DNA of 64,000 bases from Vibrio atlanticus (GCF_024347315.1 NZ_AP025461.1:372001-436000); one strand, 5' to 3'; shown: positions 53,184-62,557, counted from the stretch's first letter. The notes: generated by a model from the letters alone, not told the origin. Made by a program: numbers and translations.

Positions 53184-53942
53184 TTAAAAGAGTTGTTGTT
53201 CTATACGCGTTGTTATGTCTTGAATTCTGCTAGCAATTTCTTCGTAGCCGAGAGCTTTCATTTTTGGCGTAAGCGAAGAGACGCTAACCGCGTATACAGG
53301 AGAATTGTTCTTGTCAAAAATAGGGACAGCAACACAAGAAATACCCGCTTCGTTCTCTTCATCATCGAGCGCATAGCCACGCGCTTTGATTTTATCGAGA
53401 ACATCAAAAAACTGAGACTTATCGAGGATCGTGTTTTCAGTTAACGGTTTAATGGTGCTGACATTGCGTTGCCAGTAGGTTTCTCGAACGCTCTCAGAGC
53501 TAAATGCGAGGTAGCATTTACCTGCCGCTGAGCAGTACATTGGAGAATGCAGCCCCACGTAGGTTCGAGTTCTAAAGGAAGAATTAACGGGTTCGAACTT
53601 GTCTTTAAAAATGATGTTGTCAGCATCAAAAGAGAGGAAGTTAACCGTTTCATTCACATCGTCGAGTAGCTCAGATAGGTATGGCTTAACGGTGCCAGTG
53701 ACATCAGAGTTGATAGCAGCGTGTCCAAGCTGAACCAACTTCATTGTTAAGCGATATTCTTTACCTGAACACATTTGAGCAACATAACCAGAGGCTTCAA
53801 ACGTTGCTAAAATACGGTGGACAGATGACTTGTTGAAGCCTGTCCCTTCAGACACTTTTTGTAGCGAAACGCCATTAGGATAATTCCCAAGGAATTCCAA
53901 TACGGTCAGTGCTTTAGACAACGATTTAATTTGCTCACTCAT
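53184..53942 (-). CDS. IclR-family transcriptional regulator (YiaJ-like)
   Basis: A 252-residue regulator: ALTVLEFLGNYPNGVSLQKVSEGTGF with NKSSVHRILATFEASGYV gives the winged helix, followed by the IclR effector domain (SPMYCSAAGKCYLAFSS). In E. coli the related YiaJ is divergent from the yia operon; here the gene lies inside the operon between ulaD and ulaE copies, so it would be co-expressed with its targets. The palindromes before yiaK are possible binding sites. Confidence 0.85.
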   Translation of the reverse strand: MSEQIKSLSKALTVLEFLGNYPNGVSLQKVSEGTGFNKSSVHRILATFEASGYVAQMCSGKEYRLTMKLVQLGHAAINSDVTGTVKPYLSELLDDVNETVNFLSFDADNIIFKDKFEPVNSSFRTRTYVGLHSPMYCSAAGKCYLAFSSESVRETYWQRNVSTIKPLTENTILDKSQFFDVLDKIKARGYALDDEENEAGISCVAVPIFDKNNSPVYAVSVSSLTPKMKALGYEEIASRIQDITTRIEQQLF

Positions 53943-53949
53943 ATATGTG

Positions 53950-54636
53950 CTACCAGTGTTTACCTATTTCAGTATGGAAGTTTTCTGCGATGTCACGTCC
54001 ATTGCTACCAGCTAACGCTCGGCCAGCAATAAACGATTTTGCAGACAGATTCTTAAACAAATGCAGATCGTCAGGAACAATACCACCAGTAATGGATAGT
54101 TCAATTCCAATATCCGATAATTTCTGTATTTTTATCAAATCTTCTTCGGTCCAGCTCACACCAGCAAGTTCCGCATCACGAGAACGGTGATAAATTGCTT
54201 GTTTAATGCCCATGTCGACCCAAGCTTGCGCATCTTCCATTGTCCAGTGTCCATACAGCTCAATTTGCACTTCGCCGTCGAATTCATCCGTTACTTTCTT
54301 CGCTGAACGAATAGTTTCGATGTGTGCTGCTGCACTTACTGTTACCCAGTTAGCGCCGGCATCCATCGCCAAACGCGTTAAAATGGCGCTGGCATCGGTG
54401 ATTTTCATGTCACAGACAATGATGTGATTTGGGTATTTTTCTCGTAGGATTCTTACGCTATCTACGCCGTGGGCGAAGGCTAAAATCGTCCCGATTTCAA
54501 TTACATCTAACTTATCTGCAACATGCTCTATTGAGGCTAATGCCGTGTCGATATCTGTGGCATCAAGAGCCATTTGTAGCAACGGCTTAGATGATTTGAA
54601 CAAGGGTTTAGATGCTTTTAATACAGTGTTAGGCAT
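53950..54636 (-). CDS. sgbH: 3-keto-L-gulonate-6-phosphate decarboxylase, second copy (UlaD/SgbH)
   Basis: A 228-residue TIM-barrel decarboxylase: LLQMALDATDIDTALASIE, LDVIEIGTILAFAHGVD, IVCDMKITDASAI, SITGGIVPDD. The D-x-K-x-x-D motif is intact. ATG at 54636 is best spaced from GAGG. The GAGG and the start overlap the end of lyxK, so the two are translationally coupled. Compared with the ula copy it has a 13-residue N-terminal extension (PNTVLKASKPLFK). It makes L-xylulose 5-phosphate. Confidence 0.9.
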   Translation of the reverse strand: MPNTVLKASKPLFKSSKPLLQMALDATDIDTALASIEHVADKLDVIEIGTILAFAHGVDSVRILREKYPNHIIVCDMKITDASAILTRLAMDAGANWVTVSAAAHIETIRSAKKVTDEFDGEVQIELYGHWTMEDAQAWVDMGIKQAIYHRSRDAELAGVSWTEEDLIKIQKLSDIGIELSITGGIVPDDLHLFKNLSAKSFIAGRALAGSNGRDIAENFHTEIGKHW

Positions 54637-56122
54637 GCATTTCATCCTCAAATTGTTTAAACAACTGCACCAGTCTTTGATAGTGCTTATATTTCTTTTG
54701 GTATATATCGTAGTGTTCAGGGTTCGGCTCGATACGTGACGTAGAATTAGTGATGGCTTGAGTACATTCTTCTAATGAAGCGAACTCACCTGCGCCGACC
54801 ATTGCCATCATTGCGGCACCTAATGAGCCGGTTTCATCCACGTCTGATATTTCAACGGTCATGCCGGTAAGGTCAGCCAGCATTTGCATCCATACCGGGC
54901 TAGATGCAGGGCCGCCTGTCACTTTTAGTATGTTGGCTTTTGGAAAACGCTGACGCATACGTTCTAGGTGAATGTTGTGACAGAATAAAATGCCTTCCCA
55001 AATGGCTTGAATTAGGTGCCCTTTAGTATGGTGCGATTGCAGACCATAGAAGCCTGACTTTAGGCCAAGCCCTTGGTTTGAACCGTAAAGGAATGGCACA
55101 AAGTAGATACTGCTTGATGCCGGATCTAATGCTTCGACTAACGCTTGATTTTGCTGGTGGTTAATCTGGCCATTTTCACCAAGGTAGTCGGCGAACCATT
55201 CATAATTGCCAGCAGAAGTTGGGCTCGCTTCGTGAATGATGTATTCGTTATCGACGGCGTAATGGCCGTAAACAAAGTTGTGGCTTTCTTGCGTTACTTG
55301 CTTTGATATGCCAGACGTGACCGCCCATGTGCCCATCACGTAATTCAGAGTATCTTCTGAAGAGTTGATTCCAGAACAGATCGCGGTAGACACAACATCA
55401 AACAAACCGCCGAACACTGGCGTACCTATTGCTAGTCCGGTTTCATTAGCAACGGCCGCCGTGATTTTCCCTGCTTGCTGTTGAGGTTTTACAACGGGTG
55501 GTAGTGCATCCCAAATTTCTTCGATGCCAAAGGTTTCCAGAAGGGCTTTGTCATACTCACCAGTAATGGAGTTGAAAAAATTACTTTCTGAAATATTGGT
55601 CAGTTCTGCTGCGACTTCGCCCGTTAAGCGATATCGAAGGTAGTCGTGAGACATCATCACTGCGCCAATGTTGTTGTATCGTTCGGCATCGTTTTCTTTG
55701 ATCCAGCGAATAATCGATACAGGGTGACCTGTCCACAGTGTTTGCAGTGTGGTTGGATAGATCTCTTGTGCTTTACCCTCTTCTAGCCATTCTTTAACGA
55801 TAGGCAGTGAGCGAGAGTCAGAAGACATAATACCGTGGCCGAGGTTCTGTCCCTCTTTATCAAGAAGGTAAACACCTTTGCCTTGGGCTGAAATGCTCAA
55901 GCCTTTAATAGAGGTTGGTTCTACTTTTGTGGTCTCTAAAAGCTGCTTAATGACATCGACAGCGTTACCCCATAGTGCGTTTAGGTCGCGTTCTACCCAA
56001 CCTTGTTTTTCGTTGATGACGCTCGCCGATACGCGGGCAAGACCTTGTTGTTCACCTTTTGCGTTAAACAACGCGGCTTTCATAAAAGTGCCGCCAGAAT
56101 CAATTCCAATGTAGTAATTCAT
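54629..56122 (-). CDS. lyxK: L-xylulose / 3-keto-L-gulonate kinase LyxK
   Basis: A 497-residue FGGY kinase: YYIGIDSGGTFMKAALFNAKG, GLSISAQGKGVYLLDKEG, LQTLWTGHPVSIIRW, VMMSHDYLRYRLTGE, NYVMGTWAVTSG. The near-identical pattern to E. coli LyxK is strong. In the yia pathway it phosphorylates 3-keto-L-gulonate or L-xylulose. Its stop codon overlaps the sgbH start region and its start overlaps the yiaL stop by one base. Confidence 0.9.
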   Translation of the reverse strand: MNYYIGIDSGGTFMKAALFNAKGEQQGLARVSASVINEKQGWVERDLNALWGNAVDVIKQLLETTKVEPTSIKGLSISAQGKGVYLLDKEGQNLGHGIMSSDSRSLPIVKEWLEEGKAQEIYPTTLQTLWTGHPVSIIRWIKENDAERYNNIGAVMMSHDYLRYRLTGEVAAELTNISESNFFNSITGEYDKALLETFGIEEIWDALPPVVKPQQQAGKITAAVANETGLAIGTPVFGGLFDVVSTAICSGINSSEDTLNYVMGTWAVTSGISKQVTQESHNFVYGHYAVDNEYIIHEASPTSAGNYEWFADYLGENGQINHQQNQALVEALDPASSSIYFVPFLYGSNQGLGLKSGFYGLQSHHTKGHLIQAIWEGILFCHNIHLERMRQRFPKANILKVTGGPASSPVWMQMLADLTGMTVEISDVDETGSLGAAMMAMVGAGEFASLEECTQAITNSTSRIEPNPEHYDIYQKKYKHYQRLVQLFKQFEDEMHA

Positions 56123-56610
56123 TATTTGGCTTCCAGTAAATCGTTGTGAATCTTCACCACCAGTTTTCTTACCGGTTGGCTGTCATCATTTTCAATATTG
56201 GTGATGTGCACGATATTTGGCGTGAATAAATAAAATTGATTGCGTTTTGCATGAATGAAGCTGAGTTCAATCCCAGGGTATTCGTAAAACTGAAGGTCAC
56301 GTTCTTGGTTATAAGGTTGTGCGTTGCTGTGTTCGCCAGTGTCTATAGCCCATGCCATCACTTCAGAACCTTCGAGAATGATCTGCAAGTCAGAATGGTA
56401 TTTATGGACTTCAGGTTGGAAGCTTCCTAGAGGCTCTTTGTCATATTCCAATACAACAAACCATGCTTGTTTTGAATCAAAACCAGGGAGTTCATGGCGA
56501 CCTAATGCGAGTTTTTCTTGGTCGAGACTGTTCAAGTACTCAAGCACATTTTGAATAACGACAGGGTACGACTTACTGATCTGCGTAGGTTGAGTATTTC
56601 CGACTAACAT
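56122..56610 (-). CDS. yiaL: YhcH/YjgK/YiaL-family protein
   Basis: A 162-residue cupin-like (DUF386) protein: FVVLEYDKEPLGSFQPEVHKYHSDLQIILEG contains the family's HKYHSDLQ metal-ligand motif, and NIVHITN follows near the end. YiaL is encoded in the E. coli yia operon; the family may act as sugar-acid anomerase or isomerase but is not firmly characterised. Its stop overlaps the lyxK start. Confidence 0.85.
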   Translation of the reverse strand: MLVGNTQPTQISKSYPVVIQNVLEYLNSLDQEKLALGRHELPGFDSKQAWFVVLEYDKEPLGSFQPEVHKYHSDLQIILEGSEVMAWAIDTGEHSNAQPYNQERDLQFYEYPGIELSFIHAKRNQFYLFTPNIVHITNIENDDSQPVRKLVVKIHNDLLEAK

Positions 56611-56658
56611 AAAAATTCTCTTTAAATATAAACAGCTTAATAAAGCCGATGCTTTAAA

Positions 56659-57522
56659 TTAATGGGCACTAAATAGGTCTTGTAAAAGCGTCGCTAACCC
56701 TGTCTTATCGTCATTATTTTTAGGCGTGATCTGGTTGGCTGAGCTTTTTACGGTGTCATCTGCGTTTTGCATTGCGATGCCAAGTCCTGCTGCTTTAAGC
56801 ATCGAAATGTCATTGTGGTTATCACCAATCGCGACACACTGCTCTAGGCTGATACCGAGCGGCTCAATGTAGCGAGTCAATGCATTACCTTTGCTATTAC
56901 CTTTTGCTGCGAAATCGACACGATCAATCCAAGATCGTTCGCCGTTGAAGTTCTCTTTCACAAAAGGAATCTCTGCGAATGTGTTTACTTCACCTTCAAC
57001 GACAAACTTCCACACATACTCTGAAAATTGTGCTTCATGTTGGAAGTCGTCGACCTTTTGAATGTTTGGTCGCTGGCTTTCTGGAAAGGTTTGAGACCAC
57101 GTCAGTAGCGCTTCCATGTATTCAATAGGGCGTGCTCTCGAGTAGAGCATTGCATCACGCACATACATCACCATCTTCAGATCATGAGCTTGAGATAGGG
57201 TGATAAACTCAGCGGCAATTTCTTTGTCGATAGCGTTTTCTTGAATGACCGTATCGTTCTGGTAATCAAAGATGTAAGTGCCATTGCAACAAATTATTGG
57301 CGTCGATAAACCAAGCTGATCGTAATAAGGTTTTGCCGCGACATGATGGCGACCCGTAACGATAACCACATGAGTGTGTTGAGCGACTTGCTTGATGGCT
57401 TCGACTAACTCTTGGCTAATCGTGTGCTGCGAGTTGAGCACCGTCCCATCGAGATCTAACGCCAATAGCTTGTGCTTATCCAATTTATGTTTATAGGACT
57501 TATGCGGTGATGACTTATGCAT
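56659..57522 (-). CDS. Cof-type HAD-IIB phosphatase, second cluster copy
   Basis: A 287-residue phosphatase with a basic N-terminal extension (HKSSPHKSYKHKLDKHK) before LLALDLDGTVLNSQHTIS. HAD motifs: VVIVTGRHHVAAKPYY, PIICCNGTYIFDY, and AIGDNHNDISMLKAAG. It is clearly paralogous to the phosphatase at 46247-47068 and likewise adjoins the ulaF copy. It may remove an inhibitory or dead-end sugar phosphate made by the parallel kinase and permease systems. Substrate unknown. Confidence 0.85.
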   Translation of the reverse strand: MHKSSPHKSYKHKLDKHKLLALDLDGTVLNSQHTISQELVEAIKQVAQHTHVVIVTGRHHVAAKPYYDQLGLSTPIICCNGTYIFDYQNDTVIQENAIDKEIAAEFITLSQAHDLKMVMYVRDAMLYSRARPIEYMEALLTWSQTFPESQRPNIQKVDDFQHEAQFSEYVWKFVVEGEVNTFAEIPFVKENFNGERSWIDRVDFAAKGNSKGNALTRYIEPLGISLEQCVAIGDNHNDISMLKAAGLGIAMQNADDTVKSSANQITPKNNDDKTGLATLLQDLFSAH

Positions 57523-57532
57523 GTGCGAGGCC

Positions 57533-58243
57533 TTACTTCTGTCCGTAGTATGAGTTCTTGCCGTGTTTACGGTTGTAGTGTTTATCTAGCAGCTCAGGTT
57601 GAATCGCTACTTCTGGACTGATAGCGCGAGTGGCTGTTGCCATGGCAGCAATCTCTTCCATTACCACTGCATTGTGCACTGCATCTGAACCATCCTTGCC
57701 CCATGTAAATGGTGCGTGGCCTGCGATGATGACACCTGGCATTGCCTGTGGATCGATATCGCGTTGGTTGAATTCTTCGATGATCACCAAGCCTGTGTTT
57801 TTCTCGTAATCTGACTCAATCTCAGATTTCGTTAGTAGGCGAGTACAAGGCACATCACCGTAGAAGTAATCGGCGTGTGTGGTTCCAAGCGCTGGAATGT
57901 CTCGGCCGGCTTGCGCCCAGATTGTTGCATTACGAGAGTGTGTGTGAACAATGCCGCCAATAGTTGGGAAGGCTTTATAAAGCTCAACGTGCGTAGCCGT
58001 GTCGCTTGAAGGGTTCAGCTTGCCTTCAATGCGGTTGCCTTCTAAATCGAGAACCACGATGTCATCTGCCGTCATTACATCGTACTCAACACCTGATGGT
58101 TTGATTGCAATCACGCCACGTTCGCGATCGATCTCAGAGACATTGCCCCAAGTGAAAGTCACTAAACCATATTTAGGAAGCTGCAAGTTTGCTGCGAACA
58201 CGCGTTCTTTTATTTCTTGGTATGTTTTTTGTTGTTGAGACAT
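57533..58243 (-). CDS. sgbE: L-ribulose-5-phosphate 4-epimerase, second copy (UlaF/SgbE)
   Basis: A 236-residue paralogue of the gene at 45437-46135: [64 protein letters not shown]. The zinc His pair and catalytic segments are intact. In this operon it finishes the route to D-xylulose 5-phosphate. Confidence 0.9.
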   Translation of the reverse strand: MSQQQKTYQEIKERVFAANLQLPKYGLVTFTWGNVSEIDRERGVIAIKPSGVEYDVMTADDIVVLDLEGNRIEGKLNPSSDTATHVELYKAFPTIGGIVHTHSRNATIWAQAGRDIPALGTTHADYFYGDVPCTRLLTKSEIESDYEKNTGLVIIEEFNQRDIDPQAMPGVIIAGHAPFTWGKDGSDAVHNAVVMEEIAAMATATRAISPEVAIQPELLDKHYNRKHGKNSYYGQK

Positions 58244-58339
58244 TGTGTTTGCCCATGTTGGATTGAGTTGATGACGAGCGGATTGCCTAGCTAAATTTTC
58301 TAGCTAAAAAAGAGGACTAGGCAATCGCACTCAATTACG

Positions 58340-59314
58340 TTACTTAGCTGCTAGTTTGATCTTGTTGATCATCACGTCGCCATTCTTCTCGATGTAAGCG
58401 CTCCAAACCGGTTGGATAGCTTGTTGGAAAGCAGCACCATCAACGTCACGGTTTACTTGCATGCCGTTTGCTTCTAGTTGAGCAATCATCTCGTCTTCTT
58501 TCTGGATGCTTAGCTCACGTTGCATTGCTACGGCTTCAACAGAAACTTCTTCAATGATTTTTTGCTCGTCTTCCGTTAGCTTGTCGAACTTACGTAGGTT
58601 CATTGTGAGAACGAGTGGTGAGTAAGCGTGTTGTGTAAGGCTTAGGTATTTTTGTACTTCGTCAAACTTGAAAGATAGCGTTACAGAGATTGGGTGGTCT
58701 TGAGAGTCAACAACGCCTGTTTCAAGTGCAGTATAAAGTTCAGATACTGGAAGTTGCTGCGGGTTAGCACCGAGTTCATTGAACATGTCGTTTAGCGCTT
58801 TCGAGCCATTCACACGCATTTGTAGGCCTTCAACATCTGAAGGAACACGAATAGGTTTTTCGTTGTTGGTCATGTTGCGGTAACCATTTTCAGGGAAACC
58901 AAGACCTTTAAGACCGAATTTTTCAAAGTTCGCTAACACTTCTTTACCCGGTTCGCCGTCCAGTACTTTGTATGCTGTTTGACGATTTGGGAACATGAAC
59001 GGCAGAGTGAAGGCCGCTGATTCAGGCATTAGGCCGTTGTAGTTGTTCAAGCCAACCATCGCTAAATCAACGATGCCAGCACGTGAACCATCGATCATTT
59101 GCTTATCACTGCCCAATTGACCTTGTGGGTAGATGTTTACTTTGATTTCGCCGTTTGAACGAGCTTCTACTTCTTTCTTAAAGAACAAAGATAGGTCTTG
59201 TTGCAAATCCGACTCTGGTGCAGCGTGCGCCAGTTTTAGAGTCGTAGCGGCAAAAGCGCTAGAGCTCATTGCGATAGTCGAAGCGAGTAGAGTAAGTTTT
59301 AGTAGGGTTTTCAT
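58340..59314 (-). CDS. yiaO: 2,3-diketo-L-gulonate TRAP transporter, substrate-binding protein YiaO
   Basis: A 324-residue DctP-type periplasmic protein. The signal peptide is LLKLTLLASTIAMSSSAFAA (cleavage near residue 22). Mature domain shows TTLKLAHAAPESDLQQDL, YPQGQLGSDKQMIDG and GLQMRVNGSKALNDMF with the Arg that usually binds a carboxylate. It captures a sugar acid, presumably 2,3-diketo-L-gulonate, for the YiaMN permease encoded just upstream. Confidence 0.85.
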   Translation of the reverse strand: MKTLLKLTLLASTIAMSSSAFAATTLKLAHAAPESDLQQDLSLFFKKEVEARSNGEIKVNIYPQGQLGSDKQMIDGSRAGIVDLAMVGLNNYNGLMPESAAFTLPFMFPNRQTAYKVLDGEPGKEVLANFEKFGLKGLGFPENGYRNMTNNEKPIRVPSDVEGLQMRVNGSKALNDMFNELGANPQQLPVSELYTALETGVVDSQDHPISVTLSFKFDEVQKYLSLTQHAYSPLVLTMNLRKFDKLTEDEQKIIEEVSVEAVAMQRELSIQKEDEMIAQLEANGMQVNRDVDGAAFQQAIQPVWSAYIEKNGDVMINKIKLAAK

Positions 59315-59335
59315 TATTATTTTCTCCGTCGAGGA

Positions 59336-60616
59336 TTAACCAATGACAAACGACATTGGCACAGTGATAATGCTTGGGAAGATGACAAACAGTGTGAGCA
59401 GAGCCATGTAAGCCGCGATGAAGGGCAATACACCTTTCACTGCAGTCGACATTGGTACTCTCGCTACACCACACACTACGTTTAGTACGGTGCCTACAGG
59501 AGGCGTAATCAAGCCAATTGAACAGTTGATAACGAACAGTAGGCCGAAGTACGTTGGGTCAATCCCAGCCATCTTGATGACAGGCATTAAAAGGGGTACA
59601 AGGATTAGAATCGTTGGGCTCAAGTCCATAACCATGCCGACACAAAGTACGAGCAACATAATTACTGCCATTAATAGGCGTGGGCTATCCACCAGTGGAC
59701 CTAACATTTCTGCGAGTTGTTGAGGAAGCTGAGCAACAGTAATTAACCACGCTGCAACCATTGCACAACCCACCAAGAACATAACCATTGCGGTCGAGCG
59801 ACCTGCGTTGAGTACGATGTGGTAGAACTTCTTAATAGTGAGTTCTTTATAAACAAACGTTGAGATGAAAATAGCGTAAGTGGCGGCGACTACAGCGGCT
59901 TCTGTCGGTGTAAAAATGCCGAAACGAATACCGACAATGATGATGACTGGCAGCATTAAGGCCCATACACCTTCTCTAAGTGCTGCGCGCTTTTCTGCTT
60001 TTGTCGCTTTTTCTGATGTCGCTAGGTTTTCTTTACGAACTGTCCAGCGCCACACAAACATCAATGTCATACCCATTAACAGGCCAGGAACAATGCCGCC
60101 TAGGAACAGGTTTTTGATCGAAATGCCGCCAGCAACACCAACAAGAATTAATGGAATTGAAGGTGGAATAACAGGTGCGATGATACCGCCTGAAGCAAGT
60201 AAGCCCATTGAAGGTGCTTCTGGGTATTTCGCGGCTTTCATCATTGGGTAAAGAATACTGACCAAGGCTGCTGCATCTGCTACAGCTGAGCCAGAGAGAC
60301 CAGCAAGCAGTACCGAAGTCATTATTGCAACGTAACCCAAGCCACCTTGACGGTGTCCCACATAAGTGGTTGCTAGGCGAACAATACGCTGCGACAAACC
60401 ACCCGATGCCATTACTTCACCCGCAATGAGGAAGAATGGAATGGCAAGCAGAGTGAAGCTGTCGACACCATTAATTAAAGACTGCGCAAGAATGTCTGCA
60501 CTAAAGAAGTCCATGTGAAGCATCAGCGCCATTGAAGACAATAACAGTGCAAACGCAACAGGAAGACCAAGTAAGATTGAGACAATCAATACCGATAAGA
60601 AAATGGCTAACGTCAT
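59336..60616 (-). CDS. yiaN: TRAP transporter large permease YiaN
   Basis: A 426-residue DctM-type protein with about twelve membrane segments. Signatures are AIPFFLIAGEVMASGGLSQRIV, GGIIAPVIPPSIPLILVG and ILVPLLMPVIKMAGIDP, and NCSIGLITPPVGTVLNV. Its ATG overlaps the yiaM stop codon (TAATG), so the two are coupled. Uses an ion gradient, probably sodium, as known for TRAP systems. Confidence 0.9.
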   Translation of the reverse strand: MTLAIFLSVLIVSILLGLPVAFALLLSSMALMLHMDFFSADILAQSLINGVDSFTLLAIPFFLIAGEVMASGGLSQRIVRLATTYVGHRQGGLGYVAIMTSVLLAGLSGSAVADAAALVSILYPMMKAAKYPEAPSMGLLASGGIIAPVIPPSIPLILVGVAGGISIKNLFLGGIVPGLLMGMTLMFVWRWTVRKENLATSEKATKAEKRAALREGVWALMLPVIIIVGIRFGIFTPTEAAVVAATYAIFISTFVYKELTIKKFYHIVLNAGRSTAMVMFLVGCAMVAAWLITVAQLPQQLAEMLGPLVDSPRLLMAVIMLLVLCVGMVMDLSPTILILVPLLMPVIKMAGIDPTYFGLLFVINCSIGLITPPVGTVLNVVCGVARVPMSTAVKGVLPFIAAYMALLTLFVIFPSIITVPMSFVIG

Positions 60617-61104
60617 TATTCTTTCTCCTCATCTAAGCTATCTAGCTGCCAGTCGGGCTTGAAGATTCGCATAAAGGCAATCACGCCCATTAACAAACCT
60701 GACACCACACCGGCTAAGTAAAATAATGCTGAAGGAAGCCCTGTAAGCTGAGAAATATCTGACCAATTAGACATCATTTGACGATATGAACCGACGTAAA
60801 GCATGCCTACAGATATCAGTACTATTACCCAGCAGATACGTCTTAGTACGGGGACTGCTTTTGGGAAGAGTCGTTCAGAAACCTCCGCAACAGCGAGGTG
60901 TTCACCTCGGCGCAGCACAACGGCAGCACCGAGCATGACAACCCATACAAGACCAAGGCGAGATAGTTCTACAGAGGGACGAAGACCAGAAGAAAAGCCG
61001 TAACGTAGTACTACGTTCGTAAATACGAGCGCAACCATGCAGGTCAGAATGACCGCCATGATGACATCGATACTTTTCCAAATACTCTTAAATACACTTT
61101 GCAT
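60616..61104 (-). CDS. yiaM: TRAP transporter small permease YiaM
   Basis: A 162-residue DctQ-type protein with four membrane segments: VIMAVILTCMVALVFTNVVLRYG, the typical ELSRLGLVWVVMLGAAVVLRRGEHLAV, and PSALFYLAGVVSGLLMG. It pairs with YiaN and YiaO. An acidic C-terminal tail (DSLDEEKE) is cytoplasmic. Confidence 0.9.
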   Translation of the reverse strand: MQSVFKSIWKSIDVIMAVILTCMVALVFTNVVLRYGFSSGLRPSVELSRLGLVWVVMLGAAVVLRRGEHLAVAEVSERLFPKAVPVLRRICWVIVLISVGMLYVGSYRQMMSNWSDISQLTGLPSALFYLAGVVSGLLMGVIAFMRIFKPDWQLDSLDEEKE

Positions 61105-61128
61105 AACGCTTTCCCTACCTTTGGCTCA

Positions 61129-62130
61129 TTACAGAGACGTAATTTGTTCCCAAATTCCATCGTTAATTTCAATGCCGCCAGCTGCTTCGTGTTTCTTGAT
61201 GAAGTTTTCAATTTCAGAACCAGCAATCATCACTGAACCTGTTTCTGCAGGCTCTGACTCAAGTACGTAATCGCGGATGCGTTTCATCTCTTGTGCGTAA
61301 GTGCTTTGGTCCATTGTCTTGCTTAAGTCGATAGCGATAAGGAATTGAGATACACCAAACTCGCCACCCATATCTTCAGTCAGTGCGGGTACTGAGTGGC
61401 CGCCAGTGATTGCCGTTAGCATCATGTCTAGTACGATTGCCATTGATGAACCTTTCCAGAAACCCATTGGAAGTAGGCGTTTGTTTTCCCAAAGCACATG
61501 CGGGTCTTTAGTGAGTTCACCTTCGTTGTCAAAGCCACCAACAACAGGGAGTTCTTTGTCAGCAAGCACGAAGTTTTGTAGCTGGCCGTAAGAAAATTGG
61601 CTCATTGAACAGTCAACAACCACCGGTGGATCGCCCGCAACCGCCATGATGAGAGGGTTTGAACCAACACGGTGATCTTTACCACCCCATGCTGGCATCA
61701 CTGCGATTGAGTTGGTTGATGCAATTCCTGCAAAACCTTCGCGAGCCATTTTCAATACGTAAGCACCGCCACGCATCCAGTGGTTAGAATTACGCATACC
61801 GACCATGCCAATGCCGTAGTCACGAGCCAATTCCATGGCACGTTCTGCACAGATAAGACCGTTAAGAACGCCTGGGCCGTAGTTACAATCCCATTGTTCG
61901 AGTGCACCCATGCTGTTAACGCATTCTGGTTCCGCATTGAGTTTGATTTGACCTTTATCTACTTGGTCAATGAATACTGGAAAACGGTTGATGCCATGTG
62001 AGTAAGTGCCTTCGTTTGCCATCTCAACAAAACCAGCCGCAAGCTTGGTTGCCATCTCTGGCTTCATGTCGCGAGCTAAAAGGATTCGTTCGTATTCTTG
62101 TTGTAGTTTTTCTGTTGATACTAAAGGCAT
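61129..62130 (-). CDS. yiaK: 2,3-diketo-L-gulonate reductase YiaK
   Basis: A 333-residue member of the malate/L-lactate dehydrogenase 2 (Ldh2) family: GTYSHGINRFPVFIDQV with the catalytic His, GVGM-type GIGMVGMRNSNHWMRGGAY, NPLIMAVAGDPPVVVDCSMSQFSYG, and GFWKGSSMAIVLDMM. The E. coli enzyme reduces 2,3-diketo-L-gulonate to 3-keto-L-gulonate with NADH. It is the first gene of the operon. A ribosome site GGAG precedes the ATG and palindromes lie upstream. Confidence 0.9.
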   Translation of the reverse strand: MPLVSTEKLQQEYERILLARDMKPEMATKLAAGFVEMANEGTYSHGINRFPVFIDQVDKGQIKLNAEPECVNSMGALEQWDCNYGPGVLNGLICAERAMELARDYGIGMVGMRNSNHWMRGGAYVLKMAREGFAGIASTNSIAVMPAWGGKDHRVGSNPLIMAVAGDPPVVVDCSMSQFSYGQLQNFVLADKELPVVGGFDNEGELTKDPHVLWENKRLLPMGFWKGSSMAIVLDMMLTAITGGHSVPALTEDMGGEFGVSQFLIAIDLSKTMDQSTYAQEMKRIRDYVLESEPAETGSVMIAGSEIENFIKKHEAAGGIEINDGIWEQITSL

Positions 62131-62151
62131 CTGTGTTCTCCGATAATTTGA

Positions 62152-62168
62152 ATTCCATAATACGGAAT
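62152..62168. promoter_or_regulatory. Palindrome upstream of yiaK, candidate IclR-type operator
   Basis: ATTCC-7-GGAAT (ATTCCATAATACGGAAT), 22 bases before the yiaK start. A further half-site ATTCCG is at 62183-62188. The 427-bp gap 62131-62557 also serves the divergent glycerate kinase gene; short reading frames in it lack ribosome sites and I see no gene. Link to the IclR gene at 53184 is inference. Confidence 0.45.
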
Positions 62169-62557
62169 CAATTATTGTTTTTATTCCGAAAAAATTCTGT
62201 GAGCAAAGTTACGAAATATTTCCTTATTAAGTTTTTCTCTAATAACTGTTAACTGGTTAAAAAGTGGAACAAAAAGATTTAAAGATTCCGCAATGCGAAA
62301 CAAAAAGCGTGTTCAGGATCTGGTTTCTACGACTAATTGAGGTGAAATTCGACAATTTGGCGGGATTAAACTTGTCAAAAGATGGGTTATTAACCAACCG
62401 TAACTTTACTGAATATAAAATAGTGGCGGTGAAATCTGAGGTGTTGGTCAAATTCGGAGAGGGAAGTACGCACAGTTGACCCGTCTTCTATATAGTGGTT
62501 TTGTTGTTTTTGTACTATTGCTTGGTAGATATTTGTGAAGTATTGGAGCCAGCTTCT

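Noticed and set aside
62264-62479. A 71-codon plus-strand reading frame and an overlapping minus-strand one (62257-62451) in the yiaK-glycerate kinase gap
   Set aside because: No ribosome site, no recognisable motif, and the two frames shadow each other in AT-rich regulatory DNA.
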